From assembly GCA_017304845.1 (NCBI GenBank), contig JAFKLL010000017.1, positions 1 to 64,000 of the forward strand: 64,000 nucleotides of DNA, in the 5' to 3' direction. The notes under the pieces were generated by a model. That model was not told where the DNA came from. It searched no databases and saw only the letters and a program-made list of their open reading frames with translations. The DNA is from Solirubrobacterales bacterium. GTDB taxonomy: Bacteria; Actinomycetota; Thermoleophilia; Solirubrobacterales; 70-9. Of this stretch, positions 17,492-27,300 are shown piece after piece. How positions within the stretch are numbered: position 1 is the first letter of the stretch; the number at the start of each line of letters is the position of its first letter. Position numbers and translations under genes: made by a program.

Positions 17492-18097
17492 TCCCTGCTG
17501 CGCCGCTCCGGCCCCGAAGACGGGTCCGATGGCCCGATCCTGATCGTCGGGCTCGGCAACCCGGGACGGGAGTACGAGCGCAGCAGGCACAACGCCGGAT
17601 TCATGGTCGCGGCGCTCCTGGCCGAGCGCTGGGACCTGCCGCGGGCCAAGGACAAGTACAACGCCCGCATCACCGAGGGCCGCATCCGTCCGGGCGGTCC
17701 CCGGGTGGTGCTGATGACCCCGCTCACCTACATGAACGAGTCGGGCAAGTCGGCCGGCCCGGCGCGGGGCTCGAAGAAGATCCCCTTGGATCGGGTGATC
17801 GCGGTCTACGACGAGATCGACCTGCCCTTCGGCGAGATCCGCACCCGGATGGGTGGCGGCGCGGCCGGGCACAACGGCGTCAAGAGCCTCAAGCAGGGGT
17901 TCGGCAGCGCCGACTTCTGGCGGGTCCGGATCGGGGTCGACCGTCCCGATTCGACCGACCCGGAGCGGGTAGCCGCGTATGTGCTGGGTCGTTTCTCGGA
18001 GAGTCGGGACCAGGTCGAGGGCCTGATCGACGACGCCGCCCGCGAGACCGAGAGACTTGTCGAGAGAATCGCCGCCGGGGAAACCGGCGAGAACTGA
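17489..18097 (+). CDS. pth: Peptidyl-tRNA hydrolase, apparent CTG start
   Basis: Releases tRNA from peptidyl-tRNA that has dropped off the ribosome. From the CTG at 17489 it has 202 residues, normal for the family. Catalytic residues are all present: Asn in VGLGNPGREYE, His in RHNAGF, Asp in VYDEIDLPFGEIR and Asn in GHNGVKSL. Starting at the first ATG (17603) would remove GLGNPG and the catalytic His, so an upstream non-ATG start is required. The CTG at 17489 has a well-placed GAGGAG. Pairing with rplY is a common bacterial arrangement. The stop is eight bases before the next start, so the three genes look like one operon. Confidence 0.93.
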   Translation: MSLLRRSGPEDGSDGPILIVGLGNPGREYERSRHNAGFMVAALLAERWDLPRAKDKYNARITEGRIRPGGPRVVLMTPLTYMNESGKSAGPARGSKKIPLDRVIAVYDEIDLPFGEIRTRMGGGAAGHNGVKSLKQGFGSADFWRVRIGVDRPDSTDPERVAAYVLGRFSESRDQVEGLIDDAARETERLVERIAAGETGEN

Positions 18098-18104
18098 GGA
18101 GAAA

Positions 18105-18815
18105 ATGAGCCTTACCACCTACGAAGTCGACGACCGCGGGATCGCCATCATCCGGCTCGACCGGCCGAAGGCGATGAACGCGATCAACACCGAGATGCTG
18201 GTCGAGCTGGTCGAGCACGTCGCGGTCGCCCGCGGTGACGAGGACGTCCGGGTGCTGGTCTTCTCCTCGACCGACTACATGGCCTTCTCGGCCGGCGCCG
18301 ACATCAAGGAGGACATCGACGACGAGGCCAAGGTGAACAAGATGCAGCTGTTCGCCGACCTCTATGACGCGGTGGTCCAGTTCCCCAAGCCGACGATCGC
18401 GGCCTGCCACGGCTACACGGTCGGCGGCGGGGCGGAGATCGCGGTCGCCTGCGACATCCGGATCGGCGGCTCGAACCTGCAGATGCGCTTCCCCGGCGCG
18501 GCGCTCGGCGTGCCGGTCGGCCCGGCCCGCCTGGTCACCCTCTGCGGACTCAGCCACGCCAAGTACCTGCTGCTCTCCTCGAACACCGTCAAGGTCGACG
18601 AGGCCCTGCGGATGGGCCTGGTCAACCAGGTCGCCCCCGGCGCCGCGACCGAGAACACCGCTCTCGAGCTGGCCGGCCGCATCGCCGCCCACGAGCCCGA
18701 GGCGGTCGCGAACCTGAAGCGGATGCTCCACGAGTGGGACGACGTCGAAGGCCGCTCCGCGGCCGAAGGCAAGGGCCAGGTCGAGTGGCAAAGGTCCGGC
18801 CCTGGCCTTCATTGA
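18105..18815 (+). CDS. Crotonase-fold protein (enoyl-CoA hydratase/isomerase family)
   Basis: 236 residues from the ATG at 18105, which follows GAGGAGAAA; a longer frame from 18057 would overlap pth. Oxyanion-hole segments are present: FSAGADIKED and GYTVGGGAEIAVACDI. The Glu of GGGAE matches the first catalytic Glu of rat enoyl-CoA hydratase (Glu144). The second (Glu164, in QPEI) is replaced by Gly in RFPGAALG. So the classical hydratase mechanism is doubtful, and it could be an isomerase, a hydrolase or another crotonase-fold enzyme. No beta-oxidation neighbours are present. Confidence 0.88.
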   Translation: MSLTTYEVDDRGIAIIRLDRPKAMNAINTEMLVELVEHVAVARGDEDVRVLVFSSTDYMAFSAGADIKEDIDDEAKVNKMQLFADLYDAVVQFPKPTIAACHGYTVGGGAEIAVACDIRIGGSNLQMRFPGAALGVPVGPARLVTLCGLSHAKYLLLSSNTVKVDEALRMGLVNQVAPGAATENTALELAGRIAAHEPEAVANLKRMLHEWDDVEGRSAAEGKGQVEWQRSGPGLH

Positions 18816-18881
18816 CGTCGGAGGGGGTCGCGGATAGGGTCGGTTGATCCGTCCCGCTGGTCTCGGCAGGGACGCGCTACG

Positions 18882-18896
18882 AAGGAGGATCGCTTG
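18882..18896 (+). promoter_or_regulatory. Ribosome binding site supporting a TTG start
   Basis: AAGGAGG (18882-18888), five-base spacer, TTG at 18894-18896. The next in-frame ATG at 18909 is 20 bases away from the site. Confidence 0.7.
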
Positions 18897-20780
18897 ATTC
18901 CGAAGTCGATGAAGGTGCTGTTCGTGGCAGTCGCTCTTCTCGTCGGCTTCGGTTCCGGTTCGGCCCAGGCCGCACCCCAGGGGCCGTGGGTCCTTCCGGC
19001 CGGCAACCTTTCGGCGACCGGCCAGAATGCCCAGGCTCCGCAGGTCGCGGTCGCGGCGGATGGCACCGCGACCGTGGTCTGGTACCGCTTCGACGGATCC
19101 GACAACATCATCCAGGCCGCGACCCGTCCGCCGGGTGGCGCTTTCGGCACGCCCGTCGATCTGTCAGAGGCCGGCGAAGGCGCTCACGCACCTCAGATCG
19201 CGGTTGCCCCGGATGGCACCGTGACGGCGGTCTGGGTCCGATCCGACGGGAGCAAGGACATCGTCCAGGCGGCAACGCGACCGCCGGGAGGCGCTTTCGG
19301 GGCGCCGGTGAATATCTCCGCGGGCGGTCAGTACGCGCAAGCTCCCCAAGTCGCGGTCGCCGCGGATGGCACGGCGACCGTGATCTGGGTGCGCTCCAAC
19401 GGGGCCAACGACATCGTCCAGGCCGCGACCCGCCCGCCGGGTGGCGCTTTCGGCGCTCCGGTAGATCTTTCCGCGGCTGGTCAGTCCGCCTACATCCCCC
19501 AGGTCGCATTCGCTCCAGATGGCACGGCGACCGCGATCTGGGTGCGCTCCAACGGGACCAACAACATCATCCAGGCCGCGACCCGCCCGCCCGGCGGCGC
19601 TTTCGGCGCACCCGTCGATCTGTCGGCGACGGACCAAGCCGCCTACGGCCCCCATCTTGCCGTGGCGCCGGATGGCACCACGACCGTGGTCTGGGACGGC
19701 ACCGACGGATCCAACACGATCGCTCAGGCTGCGACCCGCGCGCCGGGTGGCGCTTTCGGCACGCCCGTCGATCTGTCGGTGGCAGGCCAAAGCGCTTCCA
19801 GCCCCCAGATCGCGGTTGCCCCGGATGGCACCGTGACGGCGGTCTGGGTCCGATCCGACGGGACCAACCTCATAGCCCAAGCGGCGACACGGCCACCCGG
19901 CGGGATCTTCGGCGCTCCGGTAGATCTTTCCGCGGCTGGTCAGAGCGCCCAGGACCCCCGACCAGCGGCCGCTCCGGACGGTACCGTCACCGTTGTCTGG
20001 ATCCGCTTCAACGGAACCAACAACGTCACCCAGGCGGCGACGCGACCGTCCGGTGGTGTCTTCGGGACACCGATCGATCTCTCGGCGGCGGGCCAGAACG
20101 CCTACTCCGCCCAGGTCGCGATCGCGCTGGATGGCACCGCGACCGCGGTCTGGATGCGCTCCAGCGATACCAACGTCTTCGTTCAGTCCGCATCGACCTT
20201 GCAGCCCGCCCCGCTCCTCCAGGTCAGCCGGACCGGCAACGGGGCCGGAACCGTGAGCTCCAGCCCGGCCGGGATCAGCTGCGGCGGCGACTGCGCGGAG
20301 ACCTTCCCCTCATTCACCAAGGTGACCTTGACCGCGACTCCGAAGCCGGGTTCGGTCTTCGCGGGCTGGTCGGGGGGATGCTCCGGAAAGGCGACCTGTC
20401 AGATCACGGTGCTCGACGCCACCCAGGTGAACGCCAAGTTCGAGAAGGCGAGAGCGAACCTGGGCGCCCTGAAGATCACCCCGAAGGCGAAGAAGCTCCG
20501 GGCCGGAAAGACGCAGACGATCAAGGTGGCGGTGAAGAGCATCGGCAACGTCAGCGCGAAGAAGGCCAAGGTCTGCGTGAAGGCGCCGAAGAAGCTGGTC
20601 AAGGTCAAGCGGTGCGCGAAGCTCGGCGGGCTGGCTGCCGGTGCGACCAGGATCGCCACCTTCAAGGCCAAGCTGACCAGGAAGGCCAAGGTCGGCAGGA
20701 AGGTGAAGCTCACCTTCACCGCCACCGCTCAGGGCGTCGCCAAACGGACCGCGGTGGCGAAGCTGACGAGACGACGCTAG
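18894..20780 (+). CDS. Secreted protein with eight 51-residue repeats
   Basis: 628 residues with a TTG start. Signal peptide to about residue 27 (SAQAAP). Residues 40-430 are eight gap-free repeats of 51 residues (consensus DGTATVVWVRSDG, QAATRPPGGAFG, PVDLSAAGQ), probably forming a beta-propeller or beta-solenoid. A Cys-containing InlB-type/DUF11-like domain follows (SCGGDCAETF, FAGWSGGCSG), and then a Lys/Arg-rich CARDB-like tail similar to the tails of the hydrolases at the left edge. It is probably an extracellular or wall-bound adhesin-like protein; no enzymatic motif is seen. Its TAG stop overlaps the convergent regulator's stop within CTAG. Confidence 0.85.
   Translation: MIPKSMKVLFVAVALLVGFGSGSAQAAPQGPWVLPAGNLSATGQNAQAPQVAVAADGTATVVWYRFDGSDNIIQAATRPPGGAFGTPVDLSEAGEGAHAPQIAVAPDGTVTAVWVRSDGSKDIVQAATRPPGGAFGAPVNISAGGQYAQAPQVAVAADGTATVIWVRSNGANDIVQAATRPPGGAFGAPVDLSAAGQSAYIPQVAFAPDGTATAIWVRSNGTNNIIQAATRPPGGAFGAPVDLSATDQAAYGPHLAVAPDGTTTVVWDGTDGSNTIAQAATRAPGGAFGTPVDLSVAGQSASSPQIAVAPDGTVTAVWVRSDGTNLIAQAATRPPGGIFGAPVDLSAAGQSAQDPRPAAAPDGTVTVVWIRFNGTNNVTQAATRPSGGVFGTPIDLSAAGQNAYSAQVAIALDGTATAVWMRSSDTNVFVQSASTLQPAPLLQVSRTGNGAGTVSSSPAGISCGGDCAETFPSFTKVTLTATPKPGSVFAGWSGGCSGKATCQITVLDATQVNAKFEKARANLGALKITPKAKKLRAGKTQTIKVAVKSIGNVSAKKAKVCVKAPKKLVKVKRCAKLGGLAAGATRIATFKAKLTRKAKVGRKVKLTFTATAQGVAKRTAVAKLTRRR
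19020..20205 (+). repeat. Eight tandem 153-bp coding repeats
   Basis: The codon for the Asp of DGT recurs every 153 bases from 19059 to 20130 without insertions or deletions. Copies 2 and 6 are identical over about 55 bases (from 19197 and from 19809, exactly 612 apart), while neighbouring copies differ at many positions. Confidence 0.9.
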
Positions 20781-23700
20781 CCGGAGCGGAGCTCGCTGGC
20801 TCCTCGTCGGTGGCGGGCGAGGAGCGGAGCCATCTCCAGCTCCTCCGCCGTCGCCAGCCCGGTCTTTCGCAGCTCGGCGGTGCGTTCCGGGCCGTCGGGG
20901 TCGTCGAGGCGGCGGAACGCCTCGGCCAGGCCGAGCTGGGCACGGGCGAGGAAGGGCCTCGCGGTCATCGCCTCGCAGGTCACGATCGCGTTCTCCAGCG
21001 CGGTCGCGGCCTCGCGGTCCTGACCCTGGACCAGGCACAGCTCGCCCTGAAGCAGGCTGCGTGGCCCGAAGGTCGGCGCTCCCGGCCCGAAGATCGCCCA
21101 CATGTCGTCCATCTCGCCCAGCAGGCCGCCGACCACGCGGGCCCGCTCGGCATCGCCCAGCTCGGTGATCAGCATCGTCGCCACGCCGCAGAAGACGGGC
21201 CTGAGCAGCTCCATCCTGGTGTCCGGACCGAGGGCTTCCATGTCGATCTCCTCGAGCAGCTCGAGGGCCCGGTCGCGGTCACCGGCCTGAAGGTGGCTCA
21301 GGGCCAGGCCGGTCTCCCAGGCGGGCCAGACCCCCCAGGACCTGGCCACGGCCGCCTCGACCTCGATCACGTCGACCACCTCGCCGAGCCGTCCCCGGTG
21401 GGCGTAGTCCATGTAGTGCATCGCGTCGAGCATCGCGACCCGGGCGGAGGAGGTCAGGTGCTCCCCGGCCAGGCATTCCTCGGTGATCCGCTCGCCCTCG
21501 GCCCAGCGGCCCTCGAGGAAGCAGCGGGAGGCCCGGAGCGAGTAGTTGGTGTTCCTGATCTGGGGCAGGGTGGTGCTGAGCGCGCCGTGCCGGGCGATGT
21601 CGGCCATCGCCTCGGCCCCCTGGCCGGCGTTGGCCAGCATCACCGCGCGCAGGGCCAGGGCCTCGCCGAGATCCTCGCGGTCGGCCGAGTCCTCGGCGAT
21701 CCGGACGGCGCGGTCCGCCGCCTCGATCCGGTACTCGGGTGAGGTGCTCTGCAGCAGGTAGAAGTGGAGCGAGACCAGCACCTTGAGGAGCGTCTCCTCG
21801 TCGAGCCGCTCGGCCATCGCCAGGGCTTCGCCGCAGAGCGCCGTCGCGTCGTTGGTCGGGTCGCCGCTGAAGAAGGTCAGGTGGCCGAGGTTGGCCAGGG
21901 TCTCGGCCCGCAGCGGGCTGTCGCCCGGGCCGAGCACCTCCAACGCCTCCTGAAGCAGCGAGATCGGCGTCTGGCGGATGTTGTCGAAGGTCTCCCAGCT
22001 GCCCCAGCTGGCGCCGTTCGCGGCCCGTGCGAAGAGCTCGGGGATGCCGGACTTGCGGGCGGCCTCGGTCGCCTCGACGAAGGTCGCCACGGCCTGGGGC
22101 AGGCGTCCCATCCGCCACTCGGCCTCGGCCCGGCTCAGCAGCAGCTCGGCCAGCAGGCTCTCGTCGACCGGCTCGTCCGCCTCGCAGGCGACGATCGCCC
22201 CCTCGTAGAAGTCGACCGCCTCGTCATAGGCGAGGCGGCCCTCGGCCTGGACGGCGGCCTGGGTCGCGTAGTGGATCGCCCGGTCCGCCTCGGCCGGGCC
22301 GGAGTGGGTGAAGTGCCAGGCGAGGGTCGGCAGATCGCGCTCGCGCTGATGCCCGAAGCGGTTCTGGTTGCGATGCTCGATCGCCTCGCCGATCCGCCGG
22401 TGGATCGCCGCCCGCCGGGTCAGGCTGAAGCCCTCGCCGAGCGAGCTGCGGACCAGGGCGTGGACGAATGAGTAGCGGCCCGGGATCGAGGTCGACTCGT
22501 CGAGCAGACCGGCGGCGGTGGCCGCGTCGAGCAGCTCGATCATCTGGTCCTCGTCCTCGGTCGTGGTCCGCTGCAGGATGTCGAGATCGAAGTCGCGGCC
22601 GATCAGCGCGGCCCGCCCCAGCAGCTCGGGGCCGCCGTCGGGCAGGCGGGAGACGCGCTGGGCGATGACCTCCCGGATCTCCGGCGGGACCGAGCCGGGC
22701 CGCTCCTCGCCGGATTCCTGCAGGTTGCGGATCAGCTGCTCGATGAAGAACGGGTTGCCGCCCGTCTGGTCACGGATCACCGGGGCGAGCGACTCGTCGA
22801 GCCGCCCGGCGATCAGGTCGCGGACGGCCTCGTCGCCCAGGGCGTCGAGCTGGAGGCGGGTGGTCGGCAGGCGCCGCTGCAGCTGGCTCAGGGTGTCGGG
22901 CAGATGGCTGTCGGTCGGCAGCTCCGTGTCGCGGTAGATGCCGAGCGCGAGGATGCCGCGCGGCGGGTCGTCCCCGGCCAGGCTGGCGAGCAGGCGCAGG
23001 GTGGAGCGATCGGCCCAGTGCAGGTCGTCGAGGATGATCAGCATCGGCTGCCGGGCCGAGAACCGGCCGATCATCCGCATCACCGCGCCGAACAGGGCCT
23101 GCCGCTCGGACTCGAGGTCCGAGGTCGGGCCCGGGGCGGGCAGGTTCATCCGGCCGACCAGCTCGGGCAGCAGGCGCGACAGGGTGGGGCCGTCGCCGCC
23201 GACGATCACGTCGAGGTCGACGTCGCCGGCCTGGCGCATCGCGGAACGGAGCAGGCCGGACCAGATTCGGAAGGGCCGGATCTCGTCCGGTTCGGAACGG
23301 CCGTAGAGGACGGTGACGTCGTCGCGGCTGGCCGCCAGCTCCGCCGCCATCCTGGTCTTCCCGACCCCGCCCTCGCCGGCCAGGAGCGCGATCCTCAGCT
23401 CCCCGGCGATCGCCAGGTCGAGCTCGTCCCGGAGCTCCCGGAGGATCCGGTCGCGCCCGACCAGGCCGACGTCGGCGATCCGGGGATCGATCTCCAAGCC
23501 AATCGCCTCCGGGCCGATCGGCTCCGGGCCGATCGGCTCCGGGCCGATCGGCTCGCCGCCGGCGCCGTTGTTCGTGGAGGTAGGGCCGCCGGTCTGCTCG
23601 GATCTCTCGTGGGCCTTGAGCAGGCGTTCGTGGATCGCGTTCAGCTCCGGCGACGGGAAGGTGCCCAGCTCGTCGCGGAGCAGGACCCGCAGCTCCTCGT

Positions 23701-24379
23701 AGGCGCGCAGGGCCTCGGCGATGTTGCCCTGGGACTCGAGCACCTCGATCAGGGCGGCCCGGGCGGACTCCCTGAAGGGTGAGGCCTCGACCGCGTCACG
23801 GGCGGCCCGTTCGGCCCGCGCGTGCTCGGCCGGCCCGAGCCGGGCCCCGATCCGGGCCAGGGTCTCCAGGGTCTTGAGGCGAAGCTCCTCGAAGTGGGCG
23901 CGGTGCTCATCGATCCAGCGGGCTTCGAGGCCGGGCAGCAGACCGCCCTCGAAGATCCGGGCGGCGTCCTGGGCGTTCTGCCAGCCGGTCATCAACTCGT
24001 CCTGGTCGGCGGCGGGATCGCCGGTCAGGGCCTGGGCTGAAGCGAGCCGTTCCTGGGCGACCTCCCAGTCGATCCGGGCGTCCTCGCCGAGGTTCAGGGA
24101 CAGCTCGGCCCGTCCTTCGAGCCGGTCCCGCCCGAGGGCCTTGCGCAGGCGCGAGAGCGGCGGGGCGAGCAGGGCCTCGCCGCCGCTGGGCAGCCCCTCG
24201 TCCGCCCACAGGGCTTCGACCAGCTCGTCGCGGCGCACCGGCCGGGAGCGGTTCAGGACGAGGTAGGCGAATATGAGTCGCCCCTGGCGGCCGGGGAGGT
24301 CACCCTCCAGCTGTTCGCCGTCCCAAGCCACGGCGAGCCGGCCGCAAACCGTTATTTCGGGATTTGCCACCGGCGGCAA
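20777..24379 (-). CDS. AfsR-like BTAD/AAA-ATPase/TPR regulator 1
   Basis: 1200-residue SARP-type regulator. Domains: an OmpR-like winged helix and BTAD in residues 1-255 (RRDELVEALWADEGLPSGGE in part, PLSRLRKALG, SPFRESARAALIEVLE), a linker of EPIGP repeats near 277-292, an NTPase with Walker A GEGGVGKT (335-342) and Walker B LIILDDLHWAD (447-457), and a long helical TPR-like C-terminus. Such proteins switch on biosynthetic or membrane-signal genes after ATP-driven oligomerisation. Apparent TTG start. No biosynthetic cluster is nearby, so the target is unknown. Fifteen bases separate it from its upstream paralogue. Confidence 0.92.
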   Translation of the reverse strand: MPPVANPEITVCGRLAVAWDGEQLEGDLPGRQGRLIFAYLVLNRSRPVRRDELVEALWADEGLPSGGEALLAPPLSRLRKALGRDRLEGRAELSLNLGEDARIDWEVAQERLASAQALTGDPAADQDELMTGWQNAQDAARIFEGGLLPGLEARWIDEHRAHFEELRLKTLETLARIGARLGPAEHARAERAARDAVEASPFRESARAALIEVLESQGNIAEALRAYEELRVLLRDELGTFPSPELNAIHERLLKAHERSEQTGGPTSTNNGAGGEPIGPEPIGPEPIGPEAIGLEIDPRIADVGLVGRDRILRELRDELDLAIAGELRIALLAGEGGVGKTRMAAELAASRDDVTVLYGRSEPDEIRPFRIWSGLLRSAMRQAGDVDLDVIVGGDGPTLSRLLPELVGRMNLPAPGPTSDLESERQALFGAVMRMIGRFSARQPMLIILDDLHWADRSTLRLLASLAGDDPPRGILALGIYRDTELPTDSHLPDTLSQLQRRLPTTRLQLDALGDEAVRDLIAGRLDESLAPVIRDQTGGNPFFIEQLIRNLQESGEERPGSVPPEIREVIAQRVSRLPDGGPELLGRAALIGRDFDLDILQRTTTEDEDQMIELLDAATAAGLLDESTSIPGRYSFVHALVRSSLGEGFSLTRRAAIHRRIGEAIEHRNQNRFGHQRERDLPTLAWHFTHSGPAEADRAIHYATQAAVQAEGRLAYDEAVDFYEGAIVACEADEPVDESLLAELLLSRAEAEWRMGRLPQAVATFVEATEAARKSGIPELFARAANGASWGSWETFDNIRQTPISLLQEALEVLGPGDSPLRAETLANLGHLTFFSGDPTNDATALCGEALAMAERLDEETLLKVLVSLHFYLLQSTSPEYRIEAADRAVRIAEDSADREDLGEALALRAVMLANAGQGAEAMADIARHGALSTTLPQIRNTNYSLRASRCFLEGRWAEGERITEECLAGEHLTSSARVAMLDAMHYMDYAHRGRLGEVVDVIEVEAAVARSWGVWPAWETGLALSHLQAGDRDRALELLEEIDMEALGPDTRMELLRPVFCGVATMLITELGDAERARVVGGLLGEMDDMWAIFGPGAPTFGPRSLLQGELCLVQGQDREAATALENAIVTCEAMTARPFLARAQLGLAEAFRRLDDPDGPERTAELRKTGLATAEELEMAPLLARHRRGASELRSG
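23511..23555 (-). repeat. 15-bp minisatellite encoding EPIGP
   Basis: Three units of GGGCCGATCGGCTCC/G in a row at 23511-23525, 23526-23540 and 23541-23555, with a degenerate fourth unit just before them. They encode a Glu-Pro-Ile-Gly-Pro linker between the BTAD and the ATPase domain. The paralogous regulator lacks it and has a different Pro/Ala linker. Confidence 0.9.
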
Positions 24380-24394
24380 CTTATCCGAGCCCGC

Positions 24395-27300
24395 TCACTC
24401 CCCGAGGTGTCGCCTCAGGATCGCTTGCATGTCCAGTCGGCGCGCGACCTCTTCTCCCTGCCGGCGGAGCTCCTCGCGACGTTCGGCCCCGTCCGGATCG
24501 CCGAGATGCTCCAGGGCGTTGGCGAGCGCCAGCCTGGTCCGGGCCAGGTACGGGGCCGACTCCATCGCCTCGCAGGTGACCAGGGCCCGTTCGAGGGAGG
24601 TGGCCGCCTCGCGGTCCTCGCCGACCTGGAGGTGCAGCTCGCCCAGATGCATGTCGACCGGGCCGAGGGTGGAGCCGATCCGGCCGATCATGATCCACTC
24701 GCCCGTGTAGGGGCCGAGCAGCTCGATCAGCTTCGCCGCGCCGCGCTGGTCGCCGAGCTCGCCGGCTAGGAGGTTGCCGACCGCGCAGAAGGGCAGCAGG
24801 GTGTTGTTGAAGTCCTTGGTGTCGTCGAGCCCGGTGTAGCCGATCTCGGCGATCGTCCGGCGCACCTCGTCGAGCTGCCCGGCCTGGGCCTTGGCGAGCA
24901 GCAGCCCGAAGCGCCAGGTCGGCCACATCTCCCAACCCTTGGCGCCCGCCTCGAAGAGCTCGAGCCGTTCCATGTGCTCGGCCAGACGCCCCTGCTGCGC
25001 CCGGACCATGAAGCGGAAGGCATCCTCGAGGAGGAGGGATCCTCGCCTCGGCATACCCGCCTCCGCCAACTCCAGGGTGATCCGTTCGCCCTCCTCCCAC
25101 TCGCCGGAGATGAACCGGGCCACCGCCTGCATCGATCCGGCGATGAAACGGATCTGAGGCAGGGTCGCGCTCATCGCCTGCTGGCGGGCGCGATCGACCT
25201 CCGCCTCCCGGCCCCGCCCCAGGTTGAGCAGGCTGAGCGCCCGCGAGGCCAGGCCCTGGGCCAGCAGCTCGGGGTCGTCCAGTGCTTCGGCCAGCTCGAC
25301 CATGCGCTCGGCGGCGGGCAGGCGCTCGGCCTTGTTCGGCGGCTCCCAGCGCAGGAAGGCGGTGGCCTGGATCACGTTCAGCTCGGCTTCCTTGTCGTCG
25401 ATCCGCCCCATCATGTCGGTCGCCTGATGGGCCAGTTCGCGGGCCTCGGCGGCCCGGCCGCTGCCGTAGTAGAGGCCGTGCCCGAGCATCGCCATCAGCT
25501 CGGCCCGCAACGGGCTGTCGACCGGCGGCAGGCTGCCGAGCGCCTGCCGCATCAGCATCAGCTGCTCGGCCGTGTCGGTGTCGAAGGCGTCCCAGCCGCC
25601 CCAGCTGCTGCCGACCGCGGCCTGGGCCGCCAGCTCAGGCAGGCCCGAGTCGCGGGCCGTCTTCGCCGCCGCCATGAAGGTGTCGCCCGCATCCTGGAGC
25701 GAGCCGTTCTTCCACTTCGCCCGCGCCTGGCTGAGCAGGAGCCGGGCCAGCAGACCGAGATCGACCGGCTCGTCGGCCCGGCAGGCGACGATCGCGGCCT
25801 CGTAGAAGTCGACCGCCTCGTCGTAGGCGAGCCGTCCCTCCGCCTGTTCGGCGGCGCGGGTCGCCCAGTGGATGGCCCGGTCCGCCTCGGCCGGCCCGGC
25901 ATGCCCGAAATGCCAGGCCTTCTCGCCGACCCGCCGGTCCGGGTTGCCGCTGGTCTGGCGTTCGATCGCCTCGCCGATGTCACGGTGGGTCAACGCCCTG
26001 CGGGTCAGGCCGAGCTCGTCTTCCAGGGTGGAGCGCAGCAGGGCGTGGACGAAGGAGTACCGGCCGGGGACGGTGGGGGACTCGTCCAGCAGCCCCGCCG
26101 CGACGGCGGCGTCGAGCAGGTCGATCACCCGGTCCTCGTCGAGGCTGGTGGTCGCGAGCAGGATCTGGAGGTCGAAGTCCCGGCCGATCAGGCTGGCCCG
26201 GCGGAGCAGGTCGGCGCCGCCCTCCGGCAGCCGGCTGACCCGCTGGGCGACGATCTCCCGGACCTCGGCCGGGGCAGAGGCGGGGTCGTCGGTCCCGGTG
26301 TCCTCGAGGTGGCGGACCAGCTGCTCGACCAGGAAGGGGTTGCCGCCGGTCTGGTCGTGGAGCGCGGCGGCGAGGTCGTGATCCAGGCGATCGCCGATCA
26401 GCTCGCCGACCTCCTCCGTGTCGAGCGCCTCGACTTCGAGCTTCAGGGTCGGCAGGCGCCGCTGGAGGTTGGCCAGCGTCTCGGGCAGCAGGCTGTCGGC
26501 CGGGAGCTCGGTGTCCCGGTAGAGGCCGAGCGCGAACACGCCGCCGGGCGGGTTGTCCCCAGCCAGGCTGGCCAGCAGCATCAGGGTCGAACGGTCGGCC
26601 CAGTGCAGATCGTCGAGCACGATCAGCATCGGCCGGCGGGCCGTGAGGCGGCCGATCATCCTCATCACGGCGCCGAACAGGGCCCGGCGCTCGGACTCGA
26701 GGTCACCGGCCGGGCCGGGCGCCGGCAGCTCCATGCTGCGGACCAGCTCGGGCAGGATCCGGGCGAGGGTGGGGCCGTCGCCGCCGACGATCTCGGCCGG
26801 CTCGATGTCCTCCGCCTGGCGCATCGCGGAGCGGAGCAGGCCGGACCAGATCCGGAAGGGCCGGATCTCATCCGGTTCGGAGCGCCCGTAGAGGACGGTG
26901 ATGTCGTCCCGCCCGGCGGCCAGCTCGGCCGCGATCCTGGTCTTGCCGATCCCGCCCTCGCCGGCCAGCAGGGCGATCCGCAGGTCGCCTTCGACCACCT
27001 GGTCCAGCTGCTCGTTCAACTGCCGCAGGATCTCCTCGCGCCCGACCAGCTCGATCTCGTCGATCCGGGGGTCGATCAGGCGGCTGATCGTGGCCGGGGT
27101 GGCGCGGCGTTCGGCCGGCGCCGCCGGCTGGGCGACCGGCGGGGCCTTCTCGGCCGGGCCCTCGTGGGCGTTGAGCAGGCGCTCGTGCAGGGCGGTCAGC
27201 TCGGGGGCGGGGAAGGTTCCCAACTGGTCGCGGAGCAGGACCCGCAGCTCCTCGTAGGAGCGGAGCGCTTCGGCGATGTTGCCCTGGGCCTCCATCACCT

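Noticed and set aside
17603-18097. ATG start for pth
   Set aside because: Would delete GLGNPG and the catalytic His; the CTG with GAGGAG is better.
16805-18097. L25-Pth fusion by stop readthrough
   Set aside because: Same frame, but the ribosome binding site and normal lengths of both proteins make separate initiation simpler; kept only as an alternative in the finding.
18986-21742. Very long open frame (over 900 codons) across the repeat protein gene and the next gene
   Set aside because: Frame shadow of high-GC coding DNA: Arg/Gly/Pro-rich translation, no motifs, and crosses two well-supported genes.
23511-23555. EPIGP repeat as a regulatory iteron
   Set aside because: It is in frame, encodes a Pro-rich inter-domain linker and has no neighbouring promoter features.
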